Assembly (NCBI GenBank): GCA_010909165.1
Contig: VJWM01000025.1
Span: forward strand, 2,046,001 to 2,110,000
Direction of reading: 5' to 3'
Length of the DNA stretch: 64,000 nucleotides
Source of the DNA: Anthoceros angustus
Lineage: Eukaryota; Streptophyta; Anthocerotopsida; Anthocerotales; Anthocerotaceae
Below the pieces are notes generated by a model that was given only the letters and a program-made list of their open reading frames with translations, did no database searches and had not been told where the DNA came from. Below are positions 1 through 11,763 of this stretch, in pieces (position 1 is the stretch's first letter; each line of letters begins with the position of its first letter). Made by a program: the position numbers and the translations under genes.

Positions 1-48
1 TTCTTTTTCTCCATTAGCCATCTCATACAGCTTTATGGTATCAGAGCC
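1..48 (+). repeat. End of a copia 5' LTR and primer-binding site
   Basis: Positions 36-48 read TGGTATCAGAGCC, the usual Ty1-copia primer-binding site complementary to the 3' end of initiator-Met tRNA. The bases before it would be the end of a 5' LTR whose rest lies outside the window; the likely LTR end is the CA at 28-29. A gag reading frame follows on the same strand, which supports the call. Confidence 0.7.
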
Positions 49-551
49 ACTGCGCTCTCCACCATTCGGCGCCGCACAAGCGCCCCGCGCTTGGCTCACC
101 AAGATTGCCGAGCATGGCGCTGCACAACAACGAAGGCAATCAGCCCCTGCAATCCTAAATTTCGCGAGATGGCTAGGAAGCACACATCTGCATCCTACTC
201 ACCTTCCGGTAGGGCGCCACCACCGCGACCAATCATCTGCAGCGACTGTTTAGCGCACGCAACTCACCACGCCCCGTAGAACACACAACCTGCCTTTGTA
301 CGTCGCGTACACTTCTCCGACCCCTCACCAACGACACCGCGCTCATCTGCATTCAGGCGCCTCTCCGATCAATCGTTTGCAGGCTCACCTCTACACCACC
401 GACACCACCAACCCAACAATGCACCTGCCAAGACCATCATCACTCATGAGGACCTCAAGTCACAGCTTACAAACATTGAGTCTCAAATCCAGACACTTCA
501 CTTAGCAATAGAGAGAATCTCACTTACCACTAGATTCTAGAAGGACTCGCG

Positions 552-1470
552 TTGTCCGCGTATAGGTGCATCCTCGCTTTCGACCCCCTTACAAACTACC
601 GGAGAAAGTTCAAAAATACAAGCATGACTACACCAGCCACCACCGTTGTAAACACTACTAAGATTGAGTTCCGGAATCGAGATCGGTTTAACAGAACCGA
701 CTTCGGTGAGTGGAAGATGCGCGTTATCGCACTACTGGAAGAGCATGACCTCATGGACATCACTGAAGGCACTCTCCAACAGCCTTCACTCACTTCCTCA
801 CCTCCTTCACAACCGGAGGAAATAGCTGCCTAGAACAAGAAAGACAAACGCGCACGTAACATACTCATTTCAGCACTCGATAAAAGTATGTTGCAACATA
901 CTCAGGGCCAAGTTCATGCCCATGAAGTATGGAAAGTCTTCAACGACATGTTCTAGGGACAAGACTCAATGTCTCTCATCAATGCGACCTGACAATTCTA
1001 TCATCTCAAAATGAAGGACAACGAAAGTGTAGAGCAGCACATACACAACTTTCAGGCCTGCAAGCGGCCAGTGGTACAACTGTCACTGAGCTTCAAGCTG
1101 TTATCACTCTTCTAACATCCTTGCCTGCTTCATACAGGATGTTTGTCAGCTCATAAAATTCTATCCTCAGACAGTCCATCAAGGTGACTGCTGCAGGAAT
1201 TACACCAGCTCACACTTTTTCCGAAGTTGTTGGTGCACTCCTTGAGGAAGAATCCGGCCGTGGCAGCAATCCACGCACGAGCAAGAGTACCAGCCATGCT
1301 CTCTTCACCTCTCGAGGCCGAGGGGGACGAAGGGGCAGAGGTCGCGGCAACTTCACTAATCGACGATCCTTCGATCAGCAGCAGGCTCCTGGAGAACACA
1401 CCAATCAAACTCGTCAGAAGAAAACCGTTAAGGGACCTTGCAACCCTTACTGCTATGTGTGAGGTTAGGG
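552..1470 (+). pseudogene. Ty1-copia gag remnant
   Basis: The plus strand encodes a copia Gag (DUF4219/UBN2 type) in broken frames. It starts near 624 after an Met-rich leader, with FRNRDRFNRTDFGEWKMRV near 660-720. In-frame stops near 832, 955 and 990 interrupt it. It resumes at about 1184-1462 with an Arg/Gly-rich tail and the start of a zinc knuckle (GPCNPYCYVC), where it stops abruptly. From there the sequence switches to copia pol on the opposite strand, so the element was cut at the zinc knuckle. Gag would package element RNA. Here it cannot be made whole. Confidence 0.75.
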
Positions 1471-2510
1471 TAGGGGTTTGGACACTAAGTCCATAATACC
1501 TAGACACTTCATGTGCTTCCTATGCAACTCACGACCTAATGATTTTGTTAATAGATCTGCAGCATTATCTTTGGTTTGAATATAACTAATGTCTATTGTA
1601 TTATCTTCTAACTTCTCTCTTATAAAATGATACTCAACACCTACATGTTTTGTCCTGGAATGAAAAACAGGGTTTCTAGCTAATGAATAGCACCCTGACT
1701 ATCACTAAACAAAATTGTAGGCTTAAGTTGAAGATGCTGGAGTTCGCCTAAAATTAATCGACTCCACATTATATCCCTAGCTGCTGAGGTTAATACCCTT
1801 ATACTCAGATTCAGTATTAGATAAGGCAATGGTAGGTTGTTTCTTACTTGACCAGAATATGGGAGCTCCTCTTAAAAGTAATACGTAACGAGTTAGGATC
1901 ACCTGCATAGTCGGCATCAGCATAAGCTGTTAATATTAACTTCTCTATACCGGGTGTATGCTTGAACATTAGTCATGTCAGCATAGTCCCCTTCAAGTAT
2001 CTGAAAATGCGCTTAACTGATGTCCAATGCTCACGTCTGGGATTCTCCAAAAATTGAGAGCAGGAGCTTACTTCAAAAGAAATATCTGGTCTAGTAAAAT
2101 TACTCAAATATATAAGGGTGCCAACATCATGTCGATATGGAACTGCTGATATCTCTAACTTCTCTTCGGCTGTCTTGGGACTCATGTAAGAAGTAAGCCT
2201 AACTCCACTAGCAAAAGGTGTAGGGGCCGGCTTAGTATCCTCAAGACCAAACTTAACTAAACATTCTTCAATGTACTTAGTTTGTACAATGCTTAAAGTC
2301 TTATCATTACGACTTCTAATGATGTTAACTCCTAGTGCATATGTCATCTCTCCTAAATCAGATATTTCAAACAGAATTTGTGTAAAGCCTCTGGCCCCTA
2401 GACGTGCTTTATACCTTTCTATAGAGCCATCTCCTTTTCTTTTAATTTTGAATACCCACTTGTTGATTACTATCTTCCTACCCCTAGGCGGCTTGACCAA
2501 TTCCCATGTA
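1471..2510 (-). pseudogene. Copia RNase H and reverse-transcriptase remnant, active site deleted
   Basis: Read on the minus strand, this has the order RT then RNase H. The RT start is visible (KWVFKIKRKGDGSIERYKAR near 2,450-2,400), but GFTQ is followed directly by ISDLGEMTYALGVNI. The central RT part with the YVDD catalytic motif is therefore missing by an internal deletion near 2,375. The RT C-terminus (RPDISFEVSSCSQFL, RIFRYLKGT) follows at 1,973-2,120. RNase H continues to about 1,471 with frameshifts. It is an inverted relative of the plus-strand RNase H at 4,087-4,685. Confidence 0.8.
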
Positions 2511-2584
2511 GAGTTATTAACTAAGGAATTATATTCTGAATCTACAGCTACCTCCCATAAGTCTTTTTCAGGAGAAAAGAAAGC

Positions 2585-3483
2585 TTATTTTAAGGTAAGT
2601 GGTTCTTCTGGGTCAATAGTAGCTTTATAGACAGCTTGTGAATAAAGGAACAAAGAAGGGATAGGATCATCAAAAACAGCTAGGTATCTTAAAGGAGGTT
2701 CCTTCCAACTTGCAAGACCAGGAATAGCAAGACGTGACCTGAGGTTGTACCTAAGTGCAAGTGCTTCTTCCACAGGAGCTGGATCATCTATAGGATCATC
2801 AGACTTTATATCATCATCCTCAAGAGGGTGTTTAATTATGGGATTAACATGTGCACAAATAGAAATGGACACAAGAAACCACATATGCACTAAATTAGAA
2901 AAAGGAAGCACACATTGTATATATCCTAAAACTAAAAAGTAACTGTCATAACTACCACTAACCCTAAATGGTAGTAATGTAACTAAACTAAAGTATATTT
3001 AACAGGGTCATCAAACTCATCAACATGAGTGTCAACAGGCTCTTCTACCGGGTAAGAGGGAGTTGTGTTTGGCTATGGAAGGGGTGCTAACTCCTCCTCC
3101 TTCTCCTACACAACAAGTTCAATTGCTGGAGCATGAGCAACAAGAAGGGGAAAATTGGTGATGTAAGCAGTATCATCAAAAGAGGAGGTATCTTTGGCCT
3201 CGTCAGGAGAGGAAACATCAGAATCAACAGGGTCAACTCCCACTGGTGGGGAAAATAGGTAAGACTCATGAAAAGTAACACTACGAGCATAAATAAGTTG
3301 CCGAGTGGAAGGGTTAAATAATTTGTAACCTTTGATGCCTTCGGTGTAGCTTATGAAAGTGTACTTGGCTGCTTTGGGATCCAACTTCTTATGCATATGC
3401 AGGTGATCCAAATTTGAAGGTGGCCCTGCAATCCCTGGCCTTGGCTCCGCGTCAGGAGACCTCCTCCGCAACCGCTCCACCAA
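2585..3483 (-). pseudogene. Copia integrase C-terminus and integrase-RT linker remnant
   Basis: The minus strand of 3,106-3,483 holds the hallmark of the copia integrase C-terminal region, a Lys-Leu-Asp-Pro-Lys-Ala stretch followed by FISYTEGIKGYKLFNPSTRQ and a Tyr-Ala-Arg-Ser-Val-Thr-Phe element. An acidic linker with YNLRSR follows at 2,585-2,911, leading into the RT start near 2,500. It belongs with the RT/RNase H piece to its left and is broken by stops and by loss of the catalytic integrase core to the right. Confidence 0.75.
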
Positions 3484-3540
3484 ATGTGCTCGACCCAGAC
3501 CGCCGACCCCAACGCACTGCTTGACCCCTGGCCAGACTGC

Positions 3541-3875
3541 CGACCTAACTTCTATCTTTGGGTGAATGCTTGAACATTAGTCCTGTCTGCATAGTCCCCT
3601 TCAAATATCTGAAGATGCGCTTGACTGATGTCCAATGCTCACGTCCAGGGTTCTCCAGAAATTGAGAGCAGGAGCCTACTTTAAAAGCAATATCTGGTCT
3701 ACTAAAATTACTAAATATATAAGAGTGCCAACAACATGTCGATATGGAACTGCTGACATCTCTAACTTCTCTTCGGCTATCTTGGGACTCATATCAGAAG
3801 TAAGCCTAACACCACTAGCAAAAGGTGTAGGAGCCGGCTTAGCGTCCTCAACACCAAACTTAACTAAACAATCTA
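3541..3875 (-). repeat. Second copy of a copia RT fragment
   Basis: This stretch closely repeats 1,960-2,270, with the same run of words at about 85-95% identity by eye, and encodes the same minus-strand RT C-terminal segment. It lies directly beyond the integrase end of the first minus-strand block, so it is a second, separate RT piece and not a continuation. Confidence 0.75.
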
Positions 3876-3879
3876 CGCC

Positions 3880-4066
3880 TTTAAGAGATCACGAGTTGCA
3901 TATTGGCACAAGCTAAGTAATCTAAGGCTCATTGGGCAGAGGCCCTCCTCACAGCAACCTATCTCATGAATCGATTGCCTACATCAGTTATTCAAGGTAT
4001 AACTCCATATGAAGCATTCACTGGCAAGAACCCTTCTATTAACAAACTATATCGTCACACTATGCA
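3880..4066 (+). pseudogene. Copia integrase fragment, plus strand
   Basis: Plus-strand translation gives WAEALLTATYLMNRLPTSVI followed by QGITPYEAFTGKNPSINKL, typical of the end of the copia integrase core (the Asn-Arg-Leu-Pro and Pro-Tyr-Glu motifs). It is in the opposite orientation to the integrase remnant at 3,106-3,483 and runs straight into an RNase H piece at 4,087, so about 1.5 kb of RT is missing. Confidence 0.8.
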
Positions 4067-4086
4067 GTGATCCCGACTCACGCAAC

Positions 4087-4685
4087 GTGTCAGTTACGTG
4101 ACTTTTAGGAGGAGCTCCCATATCGTGGTCAAGTAAGAAACAACCTACCATTACCCTATCTAGTACTGAATTTGAGAATAGGGTATCAACCTCAGCAGCT
4201 AAGGATATAGTATGGAGTAGATTAATTTTAGGCGAACTCCTCCTGACTCACGCAAATCCGTATCAGGTTACGTATTACTTTTAGGAGGAGCTCCCATATC
4301 GTGGTCAAGTAAGAAACAACCTACCATTACCCTATCTAGTACTGAATTTGAGAATAGGGTATCAACCTCAGCAGCTAAGGATATAGTATGGAGTAGATTA
4401 ATTTTAGGCGAACTCCAGCATCCTCAACTTAAGCCTACAATTATGTTTAGTGATAGTCAGGGTGCCATTGCATTAACTAGAAAACATGTAGGTGGTGAGT
4501 ATCATTTTATAAGAAAGAAGTTAAAAGATAGCACAATAGACATTAGTTATGTTCAAGCTAAAGATAATGCTGCAGATTTATTAACAAAATCATTAGGTCG
4601 TGAGTTGCATAAGAAGCAAATGAAGTGTCTAGGCATTATAGATGAGGAGTCCAAACCCTATCCTAACGTCACACCTAGCAACTAG
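4087..4685 (+). pseudogene. Copia RNase H end with internal tandem duplication
   Basis: Plus-strand copia RNase H. A block of about 155 bp encoding SGYVLLLGGAPISWSSKKQ through RLILGEL occurs twice in a row (about 4,087-4,240 and 4,243-4,413). The open part 4,443-4,685 encodes FSDSQGAIALTRKHVGGEYH and a DLLTKSLGRELHKKQMKCLG ending, which is the normal C-terminus of copia Pol. No convincing polypurine tract or 3' LTR follows. Confidence 0.8.
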
Positions 4686-5452
4686 TGGGCTGAGTTAAGA
4701 TAACTTCATTATTTTAGCCCGTTAAATCTTTAATATCAATGTCTTCTTCATTTAGGTCACCTTCAATTTCAAAGTAAGAATAATCTTCTAATGCTTCACA
4801 AGCCTCCTCATCAAGTGCCCACGTAGATCCTGAGTGAATAACATTTAATGATAGTTTTATATAGTATAATAGTAATAATTATTCATACTAGATTTAGTTA
4901 TTATACTTTAGGCACTCAAGATATCATACATGTACTTGGTATACCCCCTCATATTCCTCACATAGGGTACATCCAATTCTAACCATTTGTAGCCCTCTCT
5001 TCTAGTAACTGTAGAGTCATCCAAGTCTCCTATGTAAGGCCACTTTCTTAGCCCTATGTAAGATCACTTTCTTAGCTGAGCCCTTTAGTAATCATCACCT
5101 AGGGTATGATGCAAGTACAAGATAGCTGCATACTTCATTTCTATTGCACAAGTATCAATGACAGATTTTGCTCTTGCACACAAAAGCCAGAGAGAAAATT
5201 GAAGGAATCACCATCTTTACCACAAAACAATGCGTGATCATGGGGGCTAGTCCCTCTGGCATGGTGCCCTTCGTTGGGTTTTTCCCCCTTTGTTTTTGGG
5301 GTGGATGAGTTTTTCCCATCTTATAATAAAATCTTTTTTTCCTTCCACATATATCCCTCTTCGAATTCTCCTATATATATCAATATATAGGTTAGTATAC
5401 AACATATTTCATGCTTGTATAGGAGGGAATATACAGGGCGCACATGCACATA
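4686..5452. other. Non-coding, mainly AT-rich DNA
   Basis: No gene is recognised. The stretch follows the end of copia RNase H and may hold degraded 3' element DNA. Near 5,270-5,350 it has runs of T and C with TTTTTCCCCC and TTTTTGGGGTGGATGAG, reminiscent of retroelement 3' ends, but nothing proves this. Confidence 0.4.
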
Positions 5453-5471
5453 CACTACTACAATGCAGGCC
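5453..5471 (+). repeat. CACTA-type terminal sequence without a visible partner
   Basis: The sequence CACTACTACAATGCAGGCC begins with the CACTA superfamily terminus and resembles the terminus at 8,418. The preceding three bases are ATA. A matching inverted end (GTAGTAGTG preceded by GGCCTGCATT) was not found to the right, so this may be one end of a truncated or deleted non-autonomous element. Confidence 0.4.
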
Positions 5472-6770
5472 TTTATAAGACGTGTTTAATAACACCGATT
5501 TGATGCCTGCGTGTGCCATTTGACGCACCGGTGGTGAGCCCACCGTGTCAATCTTGCGTCTTTATTAGTGCGTCGGAATTTGCTGTTTTGACGTGGAGAA
5601 TGTGGCTGGGTAACCCATGACGGACCGCTGCCAATGTACACCGGCCATGACGAACCTTATCTCAAAGCGGCCGGATTCGTGCCCAATCTTCCCGGCCGAC
5701 TTGGTAGCCGAAATACAAATATTCCGCAGCGGTTAGCGGGCATGTCCGCCGACACACGCCATCCACCCGCATCCGGCCGTAATAGGGGTTTGTTGTCCAG
5801 ATTACCCGCCGTCGGAGTATGCCCCATGCTTTTGCTGTGGTATACGATCGCCACGTCTACGTACAACCTTCACACATCGATGCAATGTGCACCCGCCACA
5901 TGGTTACACGCTCGACATGGGTTTGGATTTGAATCGTGCATGTAATTTCGAATATATTAGGATAATAATATTGTATCCTGTATGTTCAACGTACGTGTCA
6001 TCCTGACTTTCTGCTTACACCTAATGAGTTTCTATAATCTCGGCAAGAAATTGCTGGCTAATCTGACAACTGAATTGCCTCTAGACCTACGCGTATCGGG
6101 ATGCAGGAATTGAAGGTGGGGAAAGCTTCGCTCTCTTCTCCATCACATAGCATGCTTGCACTGCCCGCATATGCTGCTTCGCCCTCTTCTCCTTCACCGC
6201 ACCGTTTCCACTCCTGCCAGAGGGCACTTTTGTTTCGCTATCATCCCCATGATCTATCGTCGTGGAGAGCTGGTGCTCTTCGGCGCGTAAAGGCTGCATT
6301 AAGATGCAAACATAATCCCACCTCCGTGGAATCGCATGTCTGGAATTCTAGCAACTCATGACATACAAATTCAAGCAACCTAGATCTGTCCACCTCCACA
6401 CTCCATGGTAAAGCATTTCTAGCTCTTCAACGACCATGGAGGGCGTCCATCTCTGGGTCACTTTGCAGCATGGACGTGGACTTTTTTTAACCAAGAGCCA
6501 TAAGCCATGAAAATTCACCGGGCCAAAAAATCCACTTACTGTAGGCCGAGTGCCCTCCCATGTTTCTCTCCTCACGATTGTGGTGTCATGGGCACTACAT
6601 CCACTGCTGATAGCTCCAAGGTTGTCATGTTTGCCACAGAGGAAGGGTTCCTCCCAATCGTGCAAATTCCTCACCGGTGCCTGCATTACCTTCACCACCG
6701 CTAGAGCCCCCGCTTCCTTCCCCCCTTTCGATCTGCCTCGCTCCTACAAGTGAACACACAACTATGCGTT
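5472..6770. other. Unrecognised DNA left of copia-A
   Basis: No known gene could be identified. The minus strand of 6,348-6,698 is open for 116 codons, with LHDWEEPFLCGKHDNLGA near its start. Because copia-A inserted at 6,771-6,775, this DNA was once joined to 34,382 onward. A minus-strand reading with LAEAEWASDHG at about 34,430-34,490 might belong to the same lost locus. No function can be offered. Confidence 0.3.
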
Positions 6771-6775
6771 AAGGC

Positions 6776-7182
6776 TATTAGGAAAAGAGCTGAGCCTTTA
6801 TAGAGAGGGAACACAACACTCCCATACAATATGGGTTATATGCACTAGGCACACTAGATACTAGCACACAAGCACACAAGAACACTTGCACACACCGCAC
6901 CCCACATGTAGGTGGGCTTGGCCTTATATAGTCTTAGCCTTGAATCCTATTGGTCACTTGACCTTGAATCCTATTGGTTACTTGACCTTGAGTCCTATTG
7001 GTCACTTGACCTTGAATCCTACTGGTCACTTGACTTGCCCTTTACTTTTGGGCTTTCTAGAAGATACTTTCTAGAAGATGCATGACTTTCAAGTTTGTTA
7101 TTTTTAGGGCACTCTTCATAACTTGCTTTTAGGGCACTCTTCATAACATATTTTGATATGTTGTAATAAATCACTTCTAACA
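6776..7182 (-). repeat. Copia-A 3' LTR
   Basis: Begins TATTAGGAAAAGAGCTGAGC, with one change from the TG start, and ends CACTTCTAACA. It matches 33,987-34,376 nearly base for base, apart from a few indels. It carries a four-fold ~20-bp repeat of the type CTTGACCTTGAATCCTATTGG. Just inside the element (7,183-7,191), the minus strand reads GAGTGGGAG, a fair polypurine tract. The AAGGC target duplication lies at 6,771-6,775. Confidence 0.9.
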
Positions 7183-7194
7183 CTCCCACTCAAC

Positions 7195-8417
7195 ATATCA
7201 AAATTATTCCCTTAGGCCTAACATCTTGCTAAACCTAGCATGTTTGTCTAAAGTCAAGCCTTTGGTCAAAATATCTGCTGGAATGTCTCACGTTGAACAA
7301 TACTCTAGCTTTACCTCCTTTAACTTTACCTTCTCTCTTACAAAGTGATTTTTCACTTCGATATGCTTGGTTTTAACATGAAAAGTTGCATTCTTGGCTA
7401 AGAAGATGCAACCTTGATTGTCGTTGAAGATTGTTGTTGCTTTCTTCTGCTTGAATCCCATCTCCTCTAGCAAGTCACGCAACCATATCACTTCCATGAC
7501 TATAGAGCATGTTGCCATGGTTCGGTAGAGGATAGAGCCACAGTAGGTTGTCTTCTACTACTTCAAGAAATGGCTCCCCATTCAAAGATAAACGCATATC
7601 CAATCGTAGACTTGCGACTATCAACATCTCCCGCCCCTCGAATCACAATATCCTACCACTCGGACTTCTCACGATGCTCTGTTGATACACCAAATTCCAA
7701 TGCTTTGTACCACTCAAGTACCTCATTATCCTCTTCACGGCTTGAAAGCTGTTGTCCGTGGTTAGCCATAAATTGACTTGCAACTCCCACCGCCTCGCAA
7801 TGTCGCCTTGTCCTCAGATAAATAGGTGAGGCATCCAACGACACGATAGAGAGTTTTATCTACCTTCTCCTTCTCTTCTTCAGTTGTAGGACTCATCTCC
7901 TTTGAGAGCTTCTCATTAAGCACCATTGGTGTCTTCACAGGCTTACACTCTTGCATTCCAAAGCGTTTCAGGACATTCTTAACATATGTCCTTTGGCTCA
8001 AAGAGATCTTCTTGTTAGCCCTGTCTCTCATTACTTCTATCCCTAGAAAGTAATGAAGTTCACCTAGATCCTTCATATCAAAACTATCATTAAGACTCTT
8101 CTTCGTACTCTCTAAGAGTTCCAAATCATTGCAAACAAGGATTAGATCATCCACATAGACAGCAATGATCATCATGGACTCTCCTACTCTCTTCACATAG
8201 ATGTTCCAATCTCCATTGGTTTTCTTAAAACCTCTAGCTTGGAAGAACTTGTCAATCTTAACATACCAGGTAAGTGCAGATTGCTTAAGACCATAGAGTG
8301 CCTTTAGCAATTTACATACCTCACTTTCCCGCCCTGGCACTTCATACCCTTCAGGTTGGTTCATGTAGATCTCTTCTTCCAAATCTCCATTGAGAAACGC
8401 AGTTTGGACATCCATGT
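7195..8417 (-). pseudogene. Copia-A RT (C-terminal two thirds) and RNase H
   Basis: The open stretch 8,415-7,762 begins MDVQTAFLNGDLEEEIYMNQ, has ALYGLKQS, and carries the intact catalytic YVDD at about 8,157-8,146. The RT ends in CKPVKTPMVLN and LYRVVGCLTYL. RNase H follows at 7,288-7,560 with DNQGCIFLAKN and TKHIEVKNHFVRE, separated from RT by frameshifts and stops. The RT N-terminus is missing on this side because the CACTA element cut the gene just before MDVQTAF. The missing piece lies at 24,185-24,836 and 30,999-31,650. Confidence 0.9.
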
Positions 8418-8431
8418 CACTACAACAATGT

Positions 8432-9860
8432 AGATGATATTAAGACAAAAATAAAGACAAAATGGAGACGAAATCCTCCCTCTAATGACGCGGCTGCCCA
8501 GGATGCATTCCGTCTTTACATTGTCATAACGAGAACGCCCGGGCAATGACACGGGAACCCCTGTGCCTCCCTTGGTTAACCCGCATCGGGAAATTGGCTA
8601 TCCGTCTCCATGAACGGACGGAAGAGGAGAACCGGACGGCCCACCTCAAGCACCTCGGCCGCTGAGCGGACCGGCGAGTAAGTAAGCATGTCCGCCGTCC
8701 CGTTCTCCACCAGACCGTGTGGACACGTCCGCACACAATGTCCGGTGGTGGTGACACCGCAGCGCACTGCGGCCGCTAGTACGGTTCTGCTTGAATTCCA
8801 AACATAGTTTCCTCCCGGGTGGTGTTCGCCCGGCTATTAGACTTAGCAATCGTCAATCCAGACTTTCACGCCCGCACGCAGCACGCCGCCAACAGTGCCA
8901 CACGTCAACAATCGGCTACGCTTGATTTTCACGATCGCAGAACATCCGCCCCCGCCGGGTTCCACAAAAAGGGTGATGCCTGCTCAAAGTGATTCGATAA
9001 GGATGCCCATTTACATTAGCGAAAGCACGCTCGGAGCTCGTAATCAAACACCCACGGCGTGCATTTGGTGCTTAGTCATGGAGTCTACAAAACGCAAGCA
9101 ACAATTGCCCATGCCCCTAAAGATAGCGATGCGCAGTAAAGTGGGGCCCATCCGGTTTAGCGCGTTTATGCTTTCGCGATGCACCACCGCAGTGCTCGCT
9201 TTCGCATTCCCCAATCCGTCCGAACGGTGTGGGCTTGTGTTTTGCGATGGATTCCCCACGCTCCTCCCTTCGCACTCCCCACGGACATCGATCCCATGGG
9301 ACTGAGACACAATCCATGCGCATACCAATGCAAGAAGTATCCACAATGGACATGGGCTGCTTACATCGTCTCTGTTCGCGTTGCTCTTCCCGATGGTGCG
9401 CCGGTGACACTTGAGATGAAAGCACAACGTCAATGGCGCCACGCATGCCGAAGTTCCAGACGTCTCGTCCACACCGACTTGTCCCGCCATGCGAAGCTTT
9501 AGGCGCTTCCATATTGCCTCGCACAAAGAACAACATCATCCGGCCAACACCGATCCTAACACGACATGTTCAATACAAACCCCAAGAAGTCGTTATAAGA
9601 AAACTCTAGGCTCACCACTGCAAGTGCGGGAGAAGGATGCGCCGACTCCATTGGCCCATCTCCACGAGATGCAACCTTCTCCGGGACCTGGATTGTCGCC
9701 TCGTGAATCCCAATCCACCTTTCCGTATGGATTTGTCCCCGCCTTGCCATGCTTTGCGATACGCGCTTCCACCGCTTCCGCTGTGGCATGTGCCACACGC
9801 CGTGGTTTGCTGCCACCGCACTCCGGCCTCCACGCCCAGCCAAGCCCACATTGCTCGGCC
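8432..9860. other. CACTA subterminal and unassigned region
   Basis: No protein family could be named. The first 450 bp are GC-rich with CGG/CCG words, typical of CACTA subterminal DNA. Overlapping open frames occur on both strands of 8,895-9,540 and show no conserved motif that I recognise. They may be decayed coding sequence of a second CACTA ORF or chance frames. Confidence 0.35.
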
Positions 9861-9867
9861 AAGATGG

Positions 9868-10371
9868 TCACCACGCCCGATTCCTCCTTAATTCCGCTGC
9901 CTCTCGGACCCTGGTTCGGACAAAATAATTGCGAGCCCGAAGACAATTGCTGAACCGTTTCTTGATGTAATCCCGATTCAAGACCTTTGGAAATTCTCGG
10001 GCAACCAAGTCCAGCAGACGAGTGCAGAGGGACTTGTCCTGCTGCGACCAGCAAGTCAAAATCTGCAGCCTGGTGACCACCAACTCGTGCACCCGGGCCA
10101 TGAAGGCACTCGTCCATGTCCCTCCCCGCCCAAATTTCTTCTTGTTCAACGACCGTCTTGATGTTGCTTGCACCATCCGTGGCCGTGAATGTGAGCAAGC
10201 GCCTTCAAAGCCGGTCCTAATGGCCGGTGAAGCTCGCCACCGATCGCTATCCACGCCCCGCCCAATCGTGCTCGGATCTCCACCAACATCGATGAAGCTT
10301 TTATTCCATTGCGCATGAAAGGTGCCCTGTCCACATTGTAATTCCTCCTCCAGAGCCCTCACCCTCGCCAC
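9868..10371 (-). pseudogene. Myb/SANT-like (trihelix-type) DNA-binding domain fragment
   Basis: The minus strand carries a pattern resembling the plant Myb/SANT-like domain often encoded by DNA transposons: Gly-Thr-Trp-Thr, then VHELVVTRLQ, later LLDLVAREFPKVLNRDYIKK and RFSNCLRARNYF. The segment between is split over two frames (10,198-9,593 continues it), so at least one frameshift is present. This domain would bind transposon or host DNA. It may be a second ORF of the CACTA element or part of another inserted DNA transposon. The assignment rests on pattern only. Confidence 0.4.
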
Positions 10372-11763
10372 CTTCTAGCTCCTCCCCCACCACCCATGCT
10401 CTCCTCCCCATCATCGCCCGATGTCCCCTCACATGAGGCCCCACGCTACCCAAGAAGGCATCTTTCACCGTGACCTCAATAACCGGGTGAGACACACAAT
10501 CTCGGGATTAGCGTAACAACGAGGAAGCGCGAAAGGGAAAGAGAGCGCTAGACTTGCACGGGAACATACCATTGAACTGCACATGGCCAAAACGCGACAT
10601 GAAGACCCTACCCATTGCAGGCGTTTGCTCGGAAGTTCAAACCCAATGCCATATCCTTGCATTGGCGGTCTCACGATCGTGAAAGTCCGGCACACTTTGG
10701 ATGACGCCATCTCCCGACATGGCGACAGTGCAGTTGGCTTAGCTCACGATGGCATGAGCCGGCGGCCCACTTCACCTCAATGACCTGCGGACAGGGAACA
10801 TGGGCGCAAAACCGCAAATGAGCGTAAGAGCGACTGGTCATGACCGGAAGCTCCTTTGATTTCGGCTTCATGCGTGCTTGTAATGACACAAAGCTCTTCT
10901 CGACCACCGGCTTGCCATCTCCATCTCCAACACATCCATATCGGCGGCACCTCGCACATCCTCGCTAACCTCCGGATCCATGTCGGCTTCCATGAAGGCT
11001 GTGGTGTGGACAGATAAAATGGAAGGAGTCAAGGCCCTCCAAACTCAATCAAGTGGCTCGAGTCTTTTCCGTGACCTCGACGGCAAGATACGGAATCTCT
11101 AGCATACGGCCCTAGTCCCATTCACTAAGATACGCCGGCACCATGCGTCGCTAGTGAATAAAGTGCATCCACATCACTACACCGGCTTGACCATGGTCTC
11201 ACAGCTGGCGAACCCCGTGACGTGCAGTGACGCAGAGGCTGATCGCAAATCCGTGACTCGTCGTAAAAATTGCTGAAAGGCCGGAATAAGACCACACATC
11301 GCAGACCACGATTTGGGTGCTTTGGTGACCCACTCTTTTAAACCCGCCCCACCAACACACTCGACGAGTGCCATGGAGGACCCGACGATATCAAGAGTCG
11401 ATGCCCTTCAAGATGAAGATGCTCTTTCTCCGACGACAATCCGAGCCAGCTTGAAGAGTCTCCGCCACCACCGAGCTTGGACAACAGACACGCAGCTAGC
11501 AATGCCGCACTATTGGCCTGATGCCTCCTGCACGGGATCGCCGATGATGAGGCCGAAAGCCCGACGATGGGTTCTTGCCAGGTCATTGCCTCAACTCCTG
11601 CATGGACTGGCCATATGTTCAATGCCATTTCGGCCTTGACATTACCTTGCCCGAGGCACGAGCGCTGGCGGAAAGCCGAGTGAGTGTGTCCATGAGGTCG
11701 CCCCAAAGAACATGTCTTGTAATTGTATCATCCCATGCATGTCTTGTATTTGTAAGCCACTTG
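10372..11763. other. Unassigned CACTA interior
   Basis: Several overlapping open frames occur on both strands (for example minus 10,465-10,710 and 11,338-11,706) without a recognisable domain. Given its position between DUF4216-like sequence and the Myb/SANT-like fragment, this is most likely decayed C-terminal transposase and spacer. Confidence 0.35.

Noticed and set aside
8524-8849. Several overlapping minus frames right after the CACTA left end
   Set aside because: GC-rich subterminal transposon DNA; frames have no motif and overlap each other.
9044-9540. Possible PIF/Harbinger transposase on the minus strand
   Set aside because: I tried to match it to the DDE transposase pattern (KYYLVDAGY and RYH motifs) and found no convincing correspondence.
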